Positions 54,878 through 64,000 of a stretch of 64,000 bases of DNA are shown one piece after another (within the stretch, counting starts at the first letter, position 1; the number at the start of each line of letters is the position of its first letter). The notes below the pieces were generated by a model. That model had not been told where the DNA came from. It saw only the letters and a program-made list of their open reading frames with translations, and ran no database searches. Source of the DNA: Crateriforma spongiae (GTDB taxonomy: Bacteria > Planctomycetota > Planctomycetia > Pirellulales > Pirellulaceae). Location of the stretch: contig NZ_JAAXMS010000010.1 in the NCBI RefSeq assembly GCF_012290005.1, positions 1 through 64,000 of the forward strand, in the 5' to 3' direction. Both the position numbers and the translations under genes were made by a program.

Positions 54878-56326
54878 TCATCCGATCACCGGGCACACGT
54901 CGAACCATTCCCGTTTCTGCTTGGCCATCCAGTCGGTGCTTTCGGTGGGTCCCCAGAATCCGGCGGGATACCGGAACAGCGGCGGCGCCGCGGGACTGCG
55001 CCATGCTTCGATGATCGGGTCGATGATGCCCCAGGCCAATTCGACTTCGTCGCTGCGTGCAAACAGGCTGGCGTCACCGCTGATGGCATCCATCAACAGC
55101 CGTTGGTACGCGTCGGGCATTGACCCGCCGTTGCGACAGAAATTGAAGTCCAGCGTGCTGGTCCGCGTTTTCATCCCGGCGTCGGGCACTTTGGTTTGAA
55201 AGTGGATCTGGATGCCTTCGGCCGGCTGGACCTGAATCACCAAACGGTTGCGATCCGGCGACTTTCCGACTTCCCCGAATAACATGTGGGGAACCTGCCG
55301 GAATTGGATGACAATCTGCGTCGTGCGACAGGACAAACCTTTGCCACTGCGCAGATAAAACGGCACGTTTTTCCATCGCCAAGTATCGCAGTACAGTTTC
55401 AGTGCGGCAAAGGTTTCCGTTTGGCTGTTGGCCGGAACACCTTCTTCGTCCAGGTATCCGTCGTACTGGCCGCGAACGGTGTGGTTGGCAAAATCGCCGC
55501 CGGTCATCGGGCGGATGCTGTGCAGCACTTTGACCTTTTCGTCACGATTCATCGTCGAATCGTATTTCGCCGGCGGTTCCATCGCCGTGATCATCATCAG
55601 TTGCAACAGGTGATTCTGGAACATGTCGCGCAAGATGCCCGACGTGTCGTAGTACCCGGCACGACGACCGATAACGACCTCTTCGGCCACCGTGATTTGG
55701 ACGTGATCGACGTAGTTTCGATTCCACAGCGGTTCGAAAATCGTGTTTCCGAAACGCATCGCAAAGATGTTTTGGACCGTTTCTTTGCCCAAGTAGTGGT
55801 CGATACGATAGATCTGGTCTTCGCGAAAGACTTGATGAATCGACTCGTTCAGTTTGCGGGCCGATTCCAAATCCGTTCCGAAGGGTTTTTCAATGATCAC
55901 CCGGCGATAGCCGTCGCTATCATCGGCCAACCCGGCGGCCCCCAGTTGGCGAATGGCTTCTTCGTACAACTGAGGCATCGTCGACAGATAGTACAGCCGT
56001 CCGTCGGCCGGTGTGTCTTCGATCTCGCTCAGAAAGCCCGCCAATGACGTGAAGTCTTCGGCGCTCTTGATGTCACCGGGGTGATAAAAGACGTGTTGGC
56101 TGAATTGATCCCACGTTTCGGCGTCGAACAACTTGGGCGAAAACTTCGCCGTCGTCTCGCGTAGCGAATCCCGCCACTGCTGGTGTTCAAACTTGCTGCG
56201 CGACACGCCGACAATTCGCGTCGTCTTGGCCAAGCGTTTCTTGGCAAACATGCTATACAAGGCGGGGATCAGTTTCCGACTGGTCAGGTCGCCCGAAGCG
56301 CCAAAGATCACGATCGTGTCGGTCAT
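54878..56326 (-). CDS. zwf: Glucose-6-phosphate 1-dehydrogenase
   Basis: Oxidises glucose-6-phosphate to 6-phosphogluconolactone with NADP, feeding the oxidative pentose phosphate pathway. A 482-residue protein. The Rossmann motif [15 protein letters not shown] is at the start, [15 protein letters not shown] follows, and the substrate/catalytic block is [13 protein letters not shown]. The C-terminal half carries [11 protein letters not shown] and a complete lid. The ATG at 56326 (MTDTIVIFG) is closest to family length; in-frame Met 12 and 6 residues earlier are possible. Divergent from yidD. Confidence 0.96.
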   Translation of the reverse strand: MTDTIVIFGASGDLTSRKLIPALYSMFAKKRLAKTTRIVGVSRSKFEHQQWRDSLRETTAKFSPKLFDAETWDQFSQHVFYHPGDIKSAEDFTSLAGFLSEIEDTPADGRLYYLSTMPQLYEEAIRQLGAAGLADDSDGYRRVIIEKPFGTDLESARKLNESIHQVFREDQIYRIDHYLGKETVQNIFAMRFGNTIFEPLWNRNYVDHVQITVAEEVVIGRRAGYYDTSGILRDMFQNHLLQLMMITAMEPPAKYDSTMNRDEKVKVLHSIRPMTGGDFANHTVRGQYDGYLDEEGVPANSQTETFAALKLYCDTWRWKNVPFYLRSGKGLSCRTTQIVIQFRQVPHMLFGEVGKSPDRNRLVIQVQPAEGIQIHFQTKVPDAGMKTRTSTLDFNFCRNGGSMPDAYQRLLMDAISGDASLFARSDEVELAWGIIDPIIEAWRSPAAPPLFRYPAGFWGPTESTDWMAKQKREWFDVCPVIG

Positions 56327-56469
56327 GGTTCGCGATAGCTCCATCGGTTCCAAAAACGTCATCGATGCGAAACGGAACGATCCGCCGCTGCGCCCGCAGG
56401 ATAGGCGACCGATCGTCGCAGCGGAACGGCACCAATTTTTTGAAACGGCCGCCGGAAAGGTTCGCCCCC

Positions 56470-56679
56470 ATGCTTCAGCGTTTGGCCATCGCCGCGGTGC
56501 GTATGTATCAGACCACGATCAGCCCGCTGATCGGTGCCAGTTGCCGGTACACGCCCACATGCAGCGAGTACACCGTTCAAGCGATTCAGAAATACGGTCT
56601 GTGCCGGGGAATTTGGAAAGGCGTCTGCCGCATCGCGCGGTGCCATCCGTTTTCCCGCGGCGGATATGACCCGCCCTAA
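56470..56679 (+). CDS. yidD: Membrane protein insertion efficiency factor YidD
   Basis: A 69-residue protein. The family blocks [31 protein letters not shown], then [23 protein letters not shown] are almost complete, including the conserved Cys and the PFSxGGxDPP terminus. YidD assists YidC-dependent membrane insertion. The ATG at 56470 is the usual start; the frame opens further upstream. In most bacteria it lies near rnpA-yidC; here it stands alone next to zwf. Confidence 0.95.
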   Translation: MLQRLAIAAVRMYQTTISPLIGASCRYTPTCSEYTVQAIQKYGLCRGIWKGVCRIARCHPFSRGGYDPP

Positions 56680-56913
56680 CGCGGACAGAATGCGTTCTGA
56701 AACGGCACAGACCGCGCCGCCCACTTTCCCGACACTCTCGGCCCGATTCCCTGGGCACCCGGCAAGCCTGTGCCGCTATCGATCGACTGCCCAGCAGATG
56801 AAAGCGGACCGCCGGTGGTGCATAATGGGCGTTCCCGGCCGCGATGCGTGCCGCCCTACCTGAAACTTTGGTTTTCGATTCCCCAACATCCCTCCTGCCA
56901 GGATTACACCGCC

Positions 56914-58476
56914 GTGACCCGGAAAGCTCTCGCCAAAACCAAGCCTCAACGTCTATCTCGTCGCCAGTTCCATGGCATTGCCGGATCGGCGGCCGCATTG
57001 ATGGTCCATTCGTCGGTATCGGCCGACAGCCCCAGCGGTGACATCGGTGTCGCGGTTTGCGGTGTCAACGGACGTGGCGGCAGCCACCTGGCCGCATTCA
57101 TGAAAGAACCTCGCACGGTCGTCAACGTGATCGTCGACATCGACGAAGCGGTGGGACAAAAACGTGCCAGCGAGGTCGAACGAGAACAGGGTAAACGTCC
57201 CGTTGTCATCTCCGATGTCCGTGAAGCAGTCCAGCGGGATGACGTCAAAGTCGTCAGCTGTGCGACGCCGAACCACTGGCACGCATTGATCGGCGTTCTG
57301 GCGATGCAAAACGGCAAAGACGTTTATCTGGAAAAACCCATCAGCCACAACGTTCAAGAAGGCAGCGCCCTGGTGGCCGCCGCCAAGAAGTACGGCCGCA
57401 TGTTGCAAACCGGCACCCAATGCCGCAGCAGCACCGCGTGCCAGGACGCGGTCGAGTTCATCAAGTCGGGCGGCATCGGCGAAGTCAAGTTCGCACGCGG
57501 CCTGTGTTACAAACGCCGCAAGTCGATCGGTGCATTGGGCGACTATGAAATCCCCGAACAAGTCGACTTTAATCTGTGGAGCGGTCCGGCCACGTTGACG
57601 GATCCCAAACTGACTCGGCAACGCTTCCATTACGATTGGCACTGGCAACGTCACTACGGCAACGGCGACTTGGGCAACCAAGGTCCGCACCAAACCGACA
57701 TCGCGCGTTGGGGCTTGGGCGTCAACGTCCAACCCAATTCGATCCTGACCTATGGCGGTCGGCTGGGCTATCAAGCCGAACGTAACGACCCCAACTATGT
57801 CGATGCCGGCGACACCGGAAACACCGAAGTTTCGATCTATGATTACGGCGACAAGTGCATCGTGTTCGAAACACGTGGTCTGTCAGTGGACAATTCCGAC
57901 GACGACGAAATCAACAAGCTGTTCGGGTTTAAAAAGGGCAACAAGATCGGCGTGATCTTTTACGGCAGCGACGGATACTTGGCCCAAACCAGCTATGGCA
58001 GCTGCGAGGCGTTCGACAAGAACATGAATTCGATCAAGAAGTTCGGTCACCAGTCGAAGTATGGCGATGGGTTCAACCTGAACGACGATCACTTCATGAA
58101 CTTTCTGGACGCCGTGCAAACCCGTGACGCTTCGGTGCTGCACGCCGACGCGAACACCGGCCACCTGTCGGCATCGGTCAGCCACCTGGGCAACATTTCG
58201 TACTACTTGGGTGAAGACAACAAGGTTTCACCGGACGAACTGAAGCAACAACTGGCCAGTGTGAAGAGTCTGGATGACAATATCGAAACGGCCAATCGCA
58301 CCTTGAAGCATTTGACCGACAACGGCGTTGACCTGGACAAGTATCCGGTTTCTCTGGGACCGCTGTTGAAGTTCGATCCGGAAACTGAAAAGTTCCTGAA
58401 CAACGACCAGGCCAACGAATTGCTGACGCGACAGTACCGCGACGGATTTGAGGTCCCCGCACCGGCGGACGTTTGA
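56914..58476 (+). CDS. Tat-exported Gfo/Idh/MocA-family oxidoreductase
   Basis: A 520-residue protein with a GTG start at 56914. The leader PQRLSRRQFHGIAGSAAALMVHSS is a twin-arginine signal. The Rossmann core has VAVCGVNGRGGSHLAAF, VVSCATPNHWH and the catalytic DVYLEKPISHN with Lys in EKP. Residues 200-330 contain the family's HYDWHWQRHYGNGDLGNQGPHQTDIARWGLG block, typical of planctomycete members. Likely acts on a sugar outside the cytoplasm with prebound NAD(P). The next plus-strand gene is far downstream, so it is probably monocistronic. Confidence 0.92.
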   Translation: MTRKALAKTKPQRLSRRQFHGIAGSAAALMVHSSVSADSPSGDIGVAVCGVNGRGGSHLAAFMKEPRTVVNVIVDIDEAVGQKRASEVEREQGKRPVVISDVREAVQRDDVKVVSCATPNHWHALIGVLAMQNGKDVYLEKPISHNVQEGSALVAAAKKYGRMLQTGTQCRSSTACQDAVEFIKSGGIGEVKFARGLCYKRRKSIGALGDYEIPEQVDFNLWSGPATLTDPKLTRQRFHYDWHWQRHYGNGDLGNQGPHQTDIARWGLGVNVQPNSILTYGGRLGYQAERNDPNYVDAGDTGNTEVSIYDYGDKCIVFETRGLSVDNSDDDEINKLFGFKKGNKIGVIFYGSDGYLAQTSYGSCEAFDKNMNSIKKFGHQSKYGDGFNLNDDHFMNFLDAVQTRDASVLHADANTGHLSASVSHLGNISYYLGEDNKVSPDELKQQLASVKSLDDNIETANRTLKHLTDNGVDLDKYPVSLGPLLKFDPETEKFLNNDQANELLTRQYRDGFEVPAPADV

Positions 58477-58500
58477 TCCGACCGCCCGTGATTTGGATGG

Positions 58501-58525
58501 CTCCGGTCGTCTACAACGACCGGAG
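58501..58525 (+). repeat. Perfect 10-bp hairpin at the convergent gene end
   Basis: ctccggtcgt (58501-58510) and acgaccggag (58516-58525) pair perfectly around ctaca. It lies 24 bases after the oxidoreductase stop and overlaps the end of the opposite gene. No T run follows, so a terminator role is only possible. Confidence 0.4.
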
Positions 58526-59350
58526 GTAACTGATCCCGTCGGCAATTTCGGCCATTGCCGATTCGTCCGGCATGTCGCCGCGGCCCACGACAAAGGGGCC
58601 GCGATAGGGCAAGTCTTCCAGTCGCCCCAACAAGTTTGGAAAGTCCGCAGTCCCCTGACCCAAGGGGACCATCAGTCCACGGCCGGCGGCAAAATCCAGC
58701 ACGCCATCGACGGCGCAAACCAAGTGAATCCGGTTGCCCAGCGCCGCGATCGCTTCATCGACATCAAATCGGTTGATGATCAATTGGCCGGGGTTCAGCG
58801 CGGCGGCAATGAACGCTTGGTCGGACAACCGCAGCATGCTTTCCAGATCAGGCCCGCTTTCTGAACCCGTTTCAGCGGCCAAGACCGCGCCGACGCGTGC
58901 GCCATAGCGTCCCAGGTCATCCAGGACCAATTGCAACTGCTGCATCTCCGGCGACAACGGCTGCGGCGTCTCTTCATCGCCATCGGTTTGTGGCATCGGT
59001 TGAACACGCCCGATTTGGTTGACCACCACCGGTGCCCCCAAGCGATAGGCGAACGACAACGCCTGCTTTGTCGCGTCGACGCGCCGTTCTAAATCACTCG
59101 GGTTGTCATATCCGCGCCGCGTTTGAAACCGGATCGCTGCGACCCTCAAATTCAAATCATCCAGCATTTTCCGCAATTGCCGAACGCCCGTGTCCGATAA
59201 TTCCGAAGGCCGGACCGTCTGTCGGGCACAAAGTTCCACGGCATCGACCCGCAATGCCGCCGCGGCGATCAATGCTTTCTTGAGCCCGCCGGGGCGTCGG
59301 GTATCGATCGGAATGGCGTCCAGACGGACGGCCAGTTTCAGTTCTGCCAT
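58511..59350 (-). CDS. Xylose isomerase-like TIM-barrel (sugar phosphate isomerase/epimerase family)
   Basis: A 279-residue cytoplasmic protein with repeated beta/alpha units of the AP endonuclease family 2/xylose isomerase-like fold: VDAVELCARQ, VAAIRFQTRRG, PVVVNQIGR, GARVGAVLAAETGSESG, LGNRIHLVCAVDGV, FVVGRGDMPDES. Metal-binding Glu/Asp/His are less clear than in typical members. It probably isomerises or epimerises a sugar or inositol derivative. It is convergent with the Gfo/Idh/MocA gene, which suggests a related sugar pathway but no shared operon. Confidence 0.75.
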   Translation of the reverse strand: MAELKLAVRLDAIPIDTRRPGGLKKALIAAAALRVDAVELCARQTVRPSELSDTGVRQLRKMLDDLNLRVAAIRFQTRRGYDNPSDLERRVDATKQALSFAYRLGAPVVVNQIGRVQPMPQTDGDEETPQPLSPEMQQLQLVLDDLGRYGARVGAVLAAETGSESGPDLESMLRLSDQAFIAAALNPGQLIINRFDVDEAIAALGNRIHLVCAVDGVLDFAAGRGLMVPLGQGTADFPNLLGRLEDLPYRGPFVVGRGDMPDESAMAEIADGISYLRSL

Positions 59351-59558
59351 CGTTTTGGTCGGAAAAAAGAAGATTCCGGATTGTTCAGTTTCATGCTGCG
59401 GTGACGTCGCCGTGTCGTTTCCGTCAAGAATCGCGGCGAGGCAACCAGTCGACCGCCCACCGTTGTTTCATCCACATTCGTTTCACGCCAGACGCTGAAA
59501 GCCAACTTTGACCGCTCGGACGTCCCATGACCGCCGATGCGATACGTCGCGACGGTTG

Positions 59559-62500
59559 ATGTCGACGACGACGCCGAAGGTCTGGAATTTCTTGCTGAGC
59601 GTCTGGGCGGCGAAATTGGATCGGTGCCGACCGTCAATCCTAAGATCGCACCGGCGGTCCGACCATCAGGGATCACGTCAGTGCCAAGCCGCCTTCCTGG
59701 TCGCTTGGCTGGTGTTCATGACCACCGGCGGATTCGCCGGTGCCCAAGACCCCGCAGTGTCGTTTGAAAAGCGTGGCGAAAACGATGCGTATCAAAATCG
59801 TTTGACCGAGTTGCTGTTCGGCAAACAAAGTCGGATGCCCGTTCGAATCAGCGCTTCGGCGCCGCTGCGTGGCCCCGACGTTCACGAGGGCCCGGCGGGA
59901 CTGAAGGGCTACGTTTGGGATTTCGGACGCACCAACGATAATGACCACGACCTTTGGCCCGACGGTTGGGGACGACGCGAAGGCCGGGGATACCCCAACT
60001 ACATCGAAATCGGCATCGAATCGGCGGGCAATCCGACGACCACTCTGCTTCGCAACATCGACGCTTGGTTGCTGGGGCAAGACGCTTACATCGATGTCTG
60101 GCAATGGGTGCGCAAAAACGTGCCCTTGGTCGCTTTGATCCAACCGCCGTCGCCGCAACCGATCGTCATGATCAACCGGTTCGCCACCCATCCGGTGTTG
60201 CCGATCCTGCCGCCGACGCTGCCCGATTTGGCCGAAGACAACTATTTGCGGTTTCAGATGAACGGCGGCTTGGCGGAAGTCTGGTCCACCGTGGTGCCGA
60301 CGAATCGGGCCTATCAGTACCAGTTCCGCTGTCAGGCCAAAACCACCGGACTGAAACACGATCGGGCGATCGCCGAATTGGTTTTCTTGGATGAAACCGA
60401 CCAAGAAGTGGACGTCCATGCGATGTCACCGATCACCGGGACCACGCCCTGGACCCGGTACCAGATCGATCATATTCGTCCGCCCCAAACCGCATCCAAA
60501 ATGTTGGTCCGCCTGCGCATCGAAGGCTCCGGCGACGGATTGCAGGACATTCGTGGCGAAATCGGGTTCGACGAAATTCGTATCGAACAGTTTCCACAAT
60601 TGCGAGTGGAAACGGATCGCGAACGCGGCGTCTACTGGGTGGACCAGCCGATCGACGTCACCGCTCGCGTGATGGGTTTGGGACACCACAACTTTTCGAT
60701 TCGTTTTCGGATGCTGGATCAGTACGACCGCGAAATCGCAACCAAGTTGGTGCCCATTCGCCCCGGTGCCGCCTTTGCCGCCGGAATCTCCGGTGCAGAC
60801 ACTGGCAACGGATCTTCCGAAGCGGATCGTTTGATGGTGCGGCTGACCAGCCGCGATGACGTCCGCGTGGACTGGTCACCACCGCTGCCGCCACCAGGGT
60901 TTTATCGCTTCACCGCCGCACTGGAAGACGGGCACCGGACCAGCTTGGCCAGTGAAACCACGGTCGCGGTCATCGATCGTTTGGTCGATCGACCGGTCCG
61001 GGGCCCCTATGGATGGACGCTCGACAACTTTTCCGCCCGAACCGAAGACCGCCCCGATTTTTCGCCCGAATCAATCACCCAGTGGCTCCAGGCGTTGGGT
61101 GTTTCGCGAGTCAAAATCCCGGCATGGCTTGGCCCTGATGACCACGAGGGTGCGGAACGTTTGACGCAACTGTTCCGCCGACTGCAGGATGCCGGCATCC
61201 AAACGGTGGGCATGCTGGACGTCCCACCGCGCAGCCGACTGTCGATGTATGACTTGCGCGGTGCCGATGACGAAGTCGCCGCACAGTTGTTCCGTGATGA
61301 AAAGGTTTGGCAATCGGAACTGGAACCGGTGATGACGCGGTTGACGCTGAAGTGCCGGGTCTGGCAATTGGGTGCCGACGGGGACCACAGCTTTCTGGGT
61401 CGGCCCGGACTGCGTGATTCGGTCCAGGAAATTTCACGCGGTTTGCAAGGGTTCGGCCAGCCACTGGATTTGGCGTTGTCCTGGCCTTGGTTGGAACCGT
61501 TGCCGCCGCCAGAAGAAACGTCTTGGCAAGCCAATTGTCGAACGTTGGATCTGCCGATGACCAGCGATGAATTGCACGAAGTCCTCACGCGAAACGAATC
61601 GACTCGCAAGCTGGGACCGCGAACATGGATGCTGATGGACCCGATTCGCAAGGACCAGTATTCACGTGACGCACGCATTCTGGATCTGGTATTGCGGATG
61701 GCGACGATCCGAAATCACCGTGTGGAAGCTTCCTTTGTCAGCCGACCAACCGATACCGATAGCGGACTGTTGCGTCCCAACGGGCGCCCGGGCGAACTGC
61801 TGTTGCCGTGGCGTACGACGTCACGTTTGCTGGGCGATCTGCGGTACATCGGATCGATCGAAATGCGCAGCGGTGCCCAAAACGCGGTCTTCGCCGGCAA
61901 TGGCCGCGCCGTGATGATGGTCTGGTCGGACCAACCGACCCAGGAAGAGATGTATCTGGGCGATCAACCACGACAAATCGACGTCTGGGGTCGGTCCAAT
62001 CGACTGCAAGAATCGCCGGGCCGCGAACATCCGGTGCATCGATTTGTCATTGGCAAGACGCCGACGTTCTTGGTCGACATCGATCCCACGCTGATCGCCT
62101 TCCGCATGTCGGTCGCGTTGCAGCCCGCACAACTGGACAGCCTACTGGGAATCAGCCAGCCGATCGTGGTCAGCTATTCCAACCCGACCGATGTCAGCTT
62201 GTTGGGTACGTTGCGCATGGTCGGCCCGACGTCATGGCAGGTACAGTCACCGCTGCGACCTTGGGAGATTTTGCCGCACAAAGGCGCCCGTGAAGTTTTC
62301 AATGTCATCTTGGAAAACGACACCACCGTCGGCGATTACGAGATCCCAATCCGGTTCCAATTTCAAACCACGCCGCCGCGTTCCATCACCGTGTACCGTG
62401 ACATGCACATCGGTCCCGAAGGCCTGGAATTGCAGGCGACAACGCGGATGGTCGGGTCGGAAATGCTGGTCCAGTTGGAATTGACCAACTCCGGACCGCG

Positions 62501-62705
62501 AACGCGTACATATCAGTTCATCCTGTTTCCGCGAAACGGACGCCAGGACAAACGTCTGATCTTGAGCGTCCAACCGGGCAAGACCGTGAAGCGTTTCTTT
62601 GGACTTGAAGACGGCGAAGAACTGGTCGGCCAAACGATGTGGCTTCGCGCGATCGAACAAGATTCCGATCGCGTGCTGAACTACACGATCACTGGAACTC
62701 GCTAG
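59559..62705 (+). CDS. Very large exported protein with a putative glycoside hydrolase-like core
   Basis: About 1050 residues; start uncertain. The hydrophobic export segment AFLVAWLVFMTTGGFAGAQ lies about 45 residues after the ATG at 59559; a TTG at 59616 would shorten that lead. The N-terminal third is beta-rich, with TTPWTRYQIDHIRPPQTASKMLVRLRIEGSGDGLQDIRGEIGFDEIRIEQ (carbohydrate-binding-module-like). The middle (RGPYGWTLDNFS...GVSRVKIPAWLGPD, AGIQTVGMLDVPPRSRL) looks like a TIM-barrel glycoside hydrolase. The C-terminal third is beta-sandwich. No catalytic Glu pair can be assigned. Single gene, convergent with aroA. Confidence 0.75.
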   Translation: MSTTTPKVWNFLLSVWAAKLDRCRPSILRSHRRSDHQGSRQCQAAFLVAWLVFMTTGGFAGAQDPAVSFEKRGENDAYQNRLTELLFGKQSRMPVRISASAPLRGPDVHEGPAGLKGYVWDFGRTNDNDHDLWPDGWGRREGRGYPNYIEIGIESAGNPTTTLLRNIDAWLLGQDAYIDVWQWVRKNVPLVALIQPPSPQPIVMINRFATHPVLPILPPTLPDLAEDNYLRFQMNGGLAEVWSTVVPTNRAYQYQFRCQAKTTGLKHDRAIAELVFLDETDQEVDVHAMSPITGTTPWTRYQIDHIRPPQTASKMLVRLRIEGSGDGLQDIRGEIGFDEIRIEQFPQLRVETDRERGVYWVDQPIDVTARVMGLGHHNFSIRFRMLDQYDREIATKLVPIRPGAAFAAGISGADTGNGSSEADRLMVRLTSRDDVRVDWSPPLPPPGFYRFTAALEDGHRTSLASETTVAVIDRLVDRPVRGPYGWTLDNFSARTEDRPDFSPESITQWLQALGVSRVKIPAWLGPDDHEGAERLTQLFRRLQDAGIQTVGMLDVPPRSRLSMYDLRGADDEVAAQLFRDEKVWQSELEPVMTRLTLKCRVWQLGADGDHSFLGRPGLRDSVQEISRGLQGFGQPLDLALSWPWLEPLPPPEETSWQANCRTLDLPMTSDELHEVLTRNESTRKLGPRTWMLMDPIRKDQYSRDARILDLVLRMATIRNHRVEASFVSRPTDTDSGLLRPNGRPGELLLPWRTTSRLLGDLRYIGSIEMRSGAQNAVFAGNGRAVMMVWSDQPTQEEMYLGDQPRQIDVWGRSNRLQESPGREHPVHRFVIGKTPTFLVDIDPTLIAFRMSVALQPAQLDSLLGISQPIVVSYSNPTDVSLLGTLRMVGPTSWQVQSPLRPWEILPHKGAREVFNVILENDTTVGDYEIPIRFQFQTTPPRSITVYRDMHIGPEGLELQATTRMVGSEMLVQLELTNSGPRTRTYQFILFPRNGRQDKRLILSVQPGKTVKRFFGLEDGEELVGQTMWLRAIEQDSDRVLNYTITGTR

Positions 62706-62751
62706 GTCGGTTTCAAGCAACACGGTGCGCTGCCGCGTTGAAGACCAGCGT

Positions 62752-64000
62752 CTAGTCGTCCGAATCGTTCCGCCAAACGTGCGACTGGCCGATCAAAGCT
62801 TCCAGGTCGGCGAAGTAATTCGGATAGGTCTTGGCGGTACAGGCGGGGTTCTCAATCTGGACGCCGGAGATCCGCAGCCCAACCAAAGCCAGACTCATCG
62901 CCATCCGGTGATCGTGATACGTGGCCAAGCGGATCGGCGGTGCGTCCTGGTTACGGCGAACCTGCGATTCATCCAAGGGGTGAATCGTCATGCCGTCATC
63001 ATGCTCATCGACGGTCGCGCCCAACTTTCGAAGTTCACACGCCAAATCGCCGATCCGATCGGTTTCTTTGAACCGGTTATGCGCCACCCCACGCACGCGG
63101 GTCGGCCCGTCCGCGAACAAGGCGACCACGGCAAGCGTTTGAACGGTGTCGCTGATCGCGTTCATGTCGACATCGATCCCCGTCAACCGTTGGCCAGGTG
63201 GGACACCCTGGACCGTCATTTGGCCGTCCGACTTTTCGACGACACAGCCCATCTGGGCCAAAACATCGACCAAGCCGACGTCGCCCTGCAATGCATCCAA
63301 CGCCAACCCTTGCACCGTGACTTTGCCGCCCGTGATTGCCGCCGCGGCCCAAAAATAACTGGCGGCCGACGCATCGGGTTCGATGTCATATTCGACCGGT
63401 TGATAGGCAACCGGTTCGATGACGACTTTCAAAGTTGAAGCCCCCGATTCGGCTTGCGAATCCTTCAGATGCACCACGGCACCGAAATCCGCCATCACTT
63501 TGGCCGTCATGTCGACGTAGGGCCGCGATACCAATTCGCCAGACACTTCGATAACGGTGGGCTGGCCGGACGCGGCGATAGGTCCGGCCATCATCAATCC
63601 ACTCAGGTACTGGCTACTGACGCTGCCACGGACTTTCAATTGGTGGCCATTCCATCCGCGGCCTTCCATGCAAACCGGCGGGCACCCGCCATCGGATTCG
63701 GTCACGATGCGGCCGTCGATGACCGATGCGATGGCGTCAGTCAGATCGCCGATCGGTCGCTGATGCATCCGCGGCACCCCCGACAGACGATAGTCGCCGC
63801 CGGCGGCCGACAGCGCGGCGGTTAAAAAGCGGATCGTGGTACCGCTGTTGGCGATGAACAGTTCGGCCGGCCCGTCGACTTTGGTGGATGCGTTGGGATC
63901 TCCACGACGTCCACCAACGGTGATCTCCGTCCCGTCGCCGGAAACGTCGATGTCCCAACCGACTTGGCGAAGTGCCGCGACCATGACCTCGGTGTCTTCG
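62752..64000 (-). CDS. aroA: EPSP synthase, 5' end outside the window (partial)
   Basis: Catalyses phosphoenolpyruvate plus shikimate-3-phosphate to EPSP in aromatic amino acid synthesis. The frame runs through the Met at 63984 to the right edge with EDTEVMVAALRQ, which is family-typical, so the gene continues beyond the window by roughly 40-50 residues. Present are NSGTTIRFLTA, GVPRMHQRPIGDL, VSSQYLSGLMMAGP, DASAASYFWAAAA, the RVRGVAHNRFKETDRI block and YHDHRMAMSLALVGL. The C-terminal residues extend slightly past the usual end. It is convergent with the large exported protein gene. Confidence 0.96.
   Translation of the reverse strand, partial: EDTEVMVAALRQVGWDIDVSGDGTEITVGGRRGDPNASTKVDGPAELFIANSGTTIRFLTAALSAAGGDYRLSGVPRMHQRPIGDLTDAIASVIDGRIVTESDGGCPPVCMEGRGWNGHQLKVRGSVSSQYLSGLMMAGPIAASGQPTVIEVSGELVSRPYVDMTAKVMADFGAVVHLKDSQAESGASTLKVVIEPVAYQPVEYDIEPDASAASYFWAAAAITGGKVTVQGLALDALQGDVGLVDVLAQMGCVVEKSDGQMTVQGVPPGQRLTGIDVDMNAISDTVQTLAVVALFADGPTRVRGVAHNRFKETDRIGDLACELRKLGATVDEHDDGMTIHPLDESQVRRNQDAPPIRLATYHDHRMAMSLALVGLRISGVQIENPACTAKTYPNYFADLEALIGQSHVWRNDSDD

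Overview
The window reads as a chromosomal segment of a planctomycete, most likely Pirellulaceae (Rhodopirellula-like). Reasons: a DUF1559 pilin-like protein (GFTLVELLVVIAIIG start, C-terminal H-x9-DG motif) followed by a small lipoprotein; a large dockerin/cadherin-like protein with the planctomycete N-terminal motif RLERLSNRRVLAA; a PEP-CTERM-type C-terminus; two Gfo/Idh/MocA proteins, one with a Tat-like leader; several large secreted proteins without clear homologues; moderately GC-rich DNA by eye; and many genes without a strong Shine-Dalgarno sequence. There is no prophage, CRISPR array or rRNA. One tRNA (Ser-UGA) and one transposase-like gene are present. Both ends are cut: a gene end at 2-298 and aroA at 62752-64000.

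Layout. 1-4.2 kb: secreted protein, M24 peptidase and GntP permease. 4.5-8.6 kb: sdhC-sdhA-sdhB with a terminator. 8.6-11.1 kb: response regulator, hemerythrin-like protein, glycosyltransferase. 12-14.5 kb: secreted esterase and rhomboid protease. 14.8-16.9 kb: groES-groEL with a strong terminator. 17-19.1 kb: ECF sigma factor, zinc-motif anti-sigma factor, spondin-domain PEP-CTERM protein. 19.3-22.2 kb: secreted beta-propeller glycosidase-like protein and LRR protein. 22.4-24.6 kb: upp-nupC pyrimidine salvage and tRNA-Ser. 24.7-27.8 kb: overlapping GntR-ABC ATPase-permease operon behind a promoter/operator palindrome. 28-35 kb: DUF1559 and lipoprotein, SNF2 helicase and its coupled partner, atypical oxidoreductase, thioredoxin-like protein. 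35.6-37.6 kb: a MurB homologue and an FtsQ-like POTRA protein. 37.6-39 kb: REP-type transposase with hairpins on both sides. 39.3-41.2 kb: sufU-like and sufS. 41.3-47.9 kb: large secreted protein, BON protein, Tpx, seven-heme cytochrome, Cys-rich secreted protein. 48-64 kb: HAD phosphatase, TerC, dockerin protein, Gly/Tyr/acidic-repeat protein, zwf, yidD, Gfo/Idh/MocA, TIM-barrel epimerase, a ~1050-residue secreted protein, aroA.

Most of the window is central metabolism and envelope biology. The points that depart from expectation are: (i) the MurB homologue has Asn where the catalytic Glu of the C-terminal LEPE motif should be, and it is followed directly by an FtsQ-like protein, a dcw-cluster-like pair in a phylum that generally lacks FtsZ; (ii) the SufU/IscU-like scaffold has Thr in place of its first cluster-ligand Cys; (iii) the transposase keeps its HUH motif but shows no Tyr where the catalytic one is usually found; (iv) a small secreted protein with 17 Cys lies next to a membrane-anchored seven-heme cytochrome; and (v) several structured RNA or operator-like palindromes occur. 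All functional statements come from reading motifs by eye; no database search was run.
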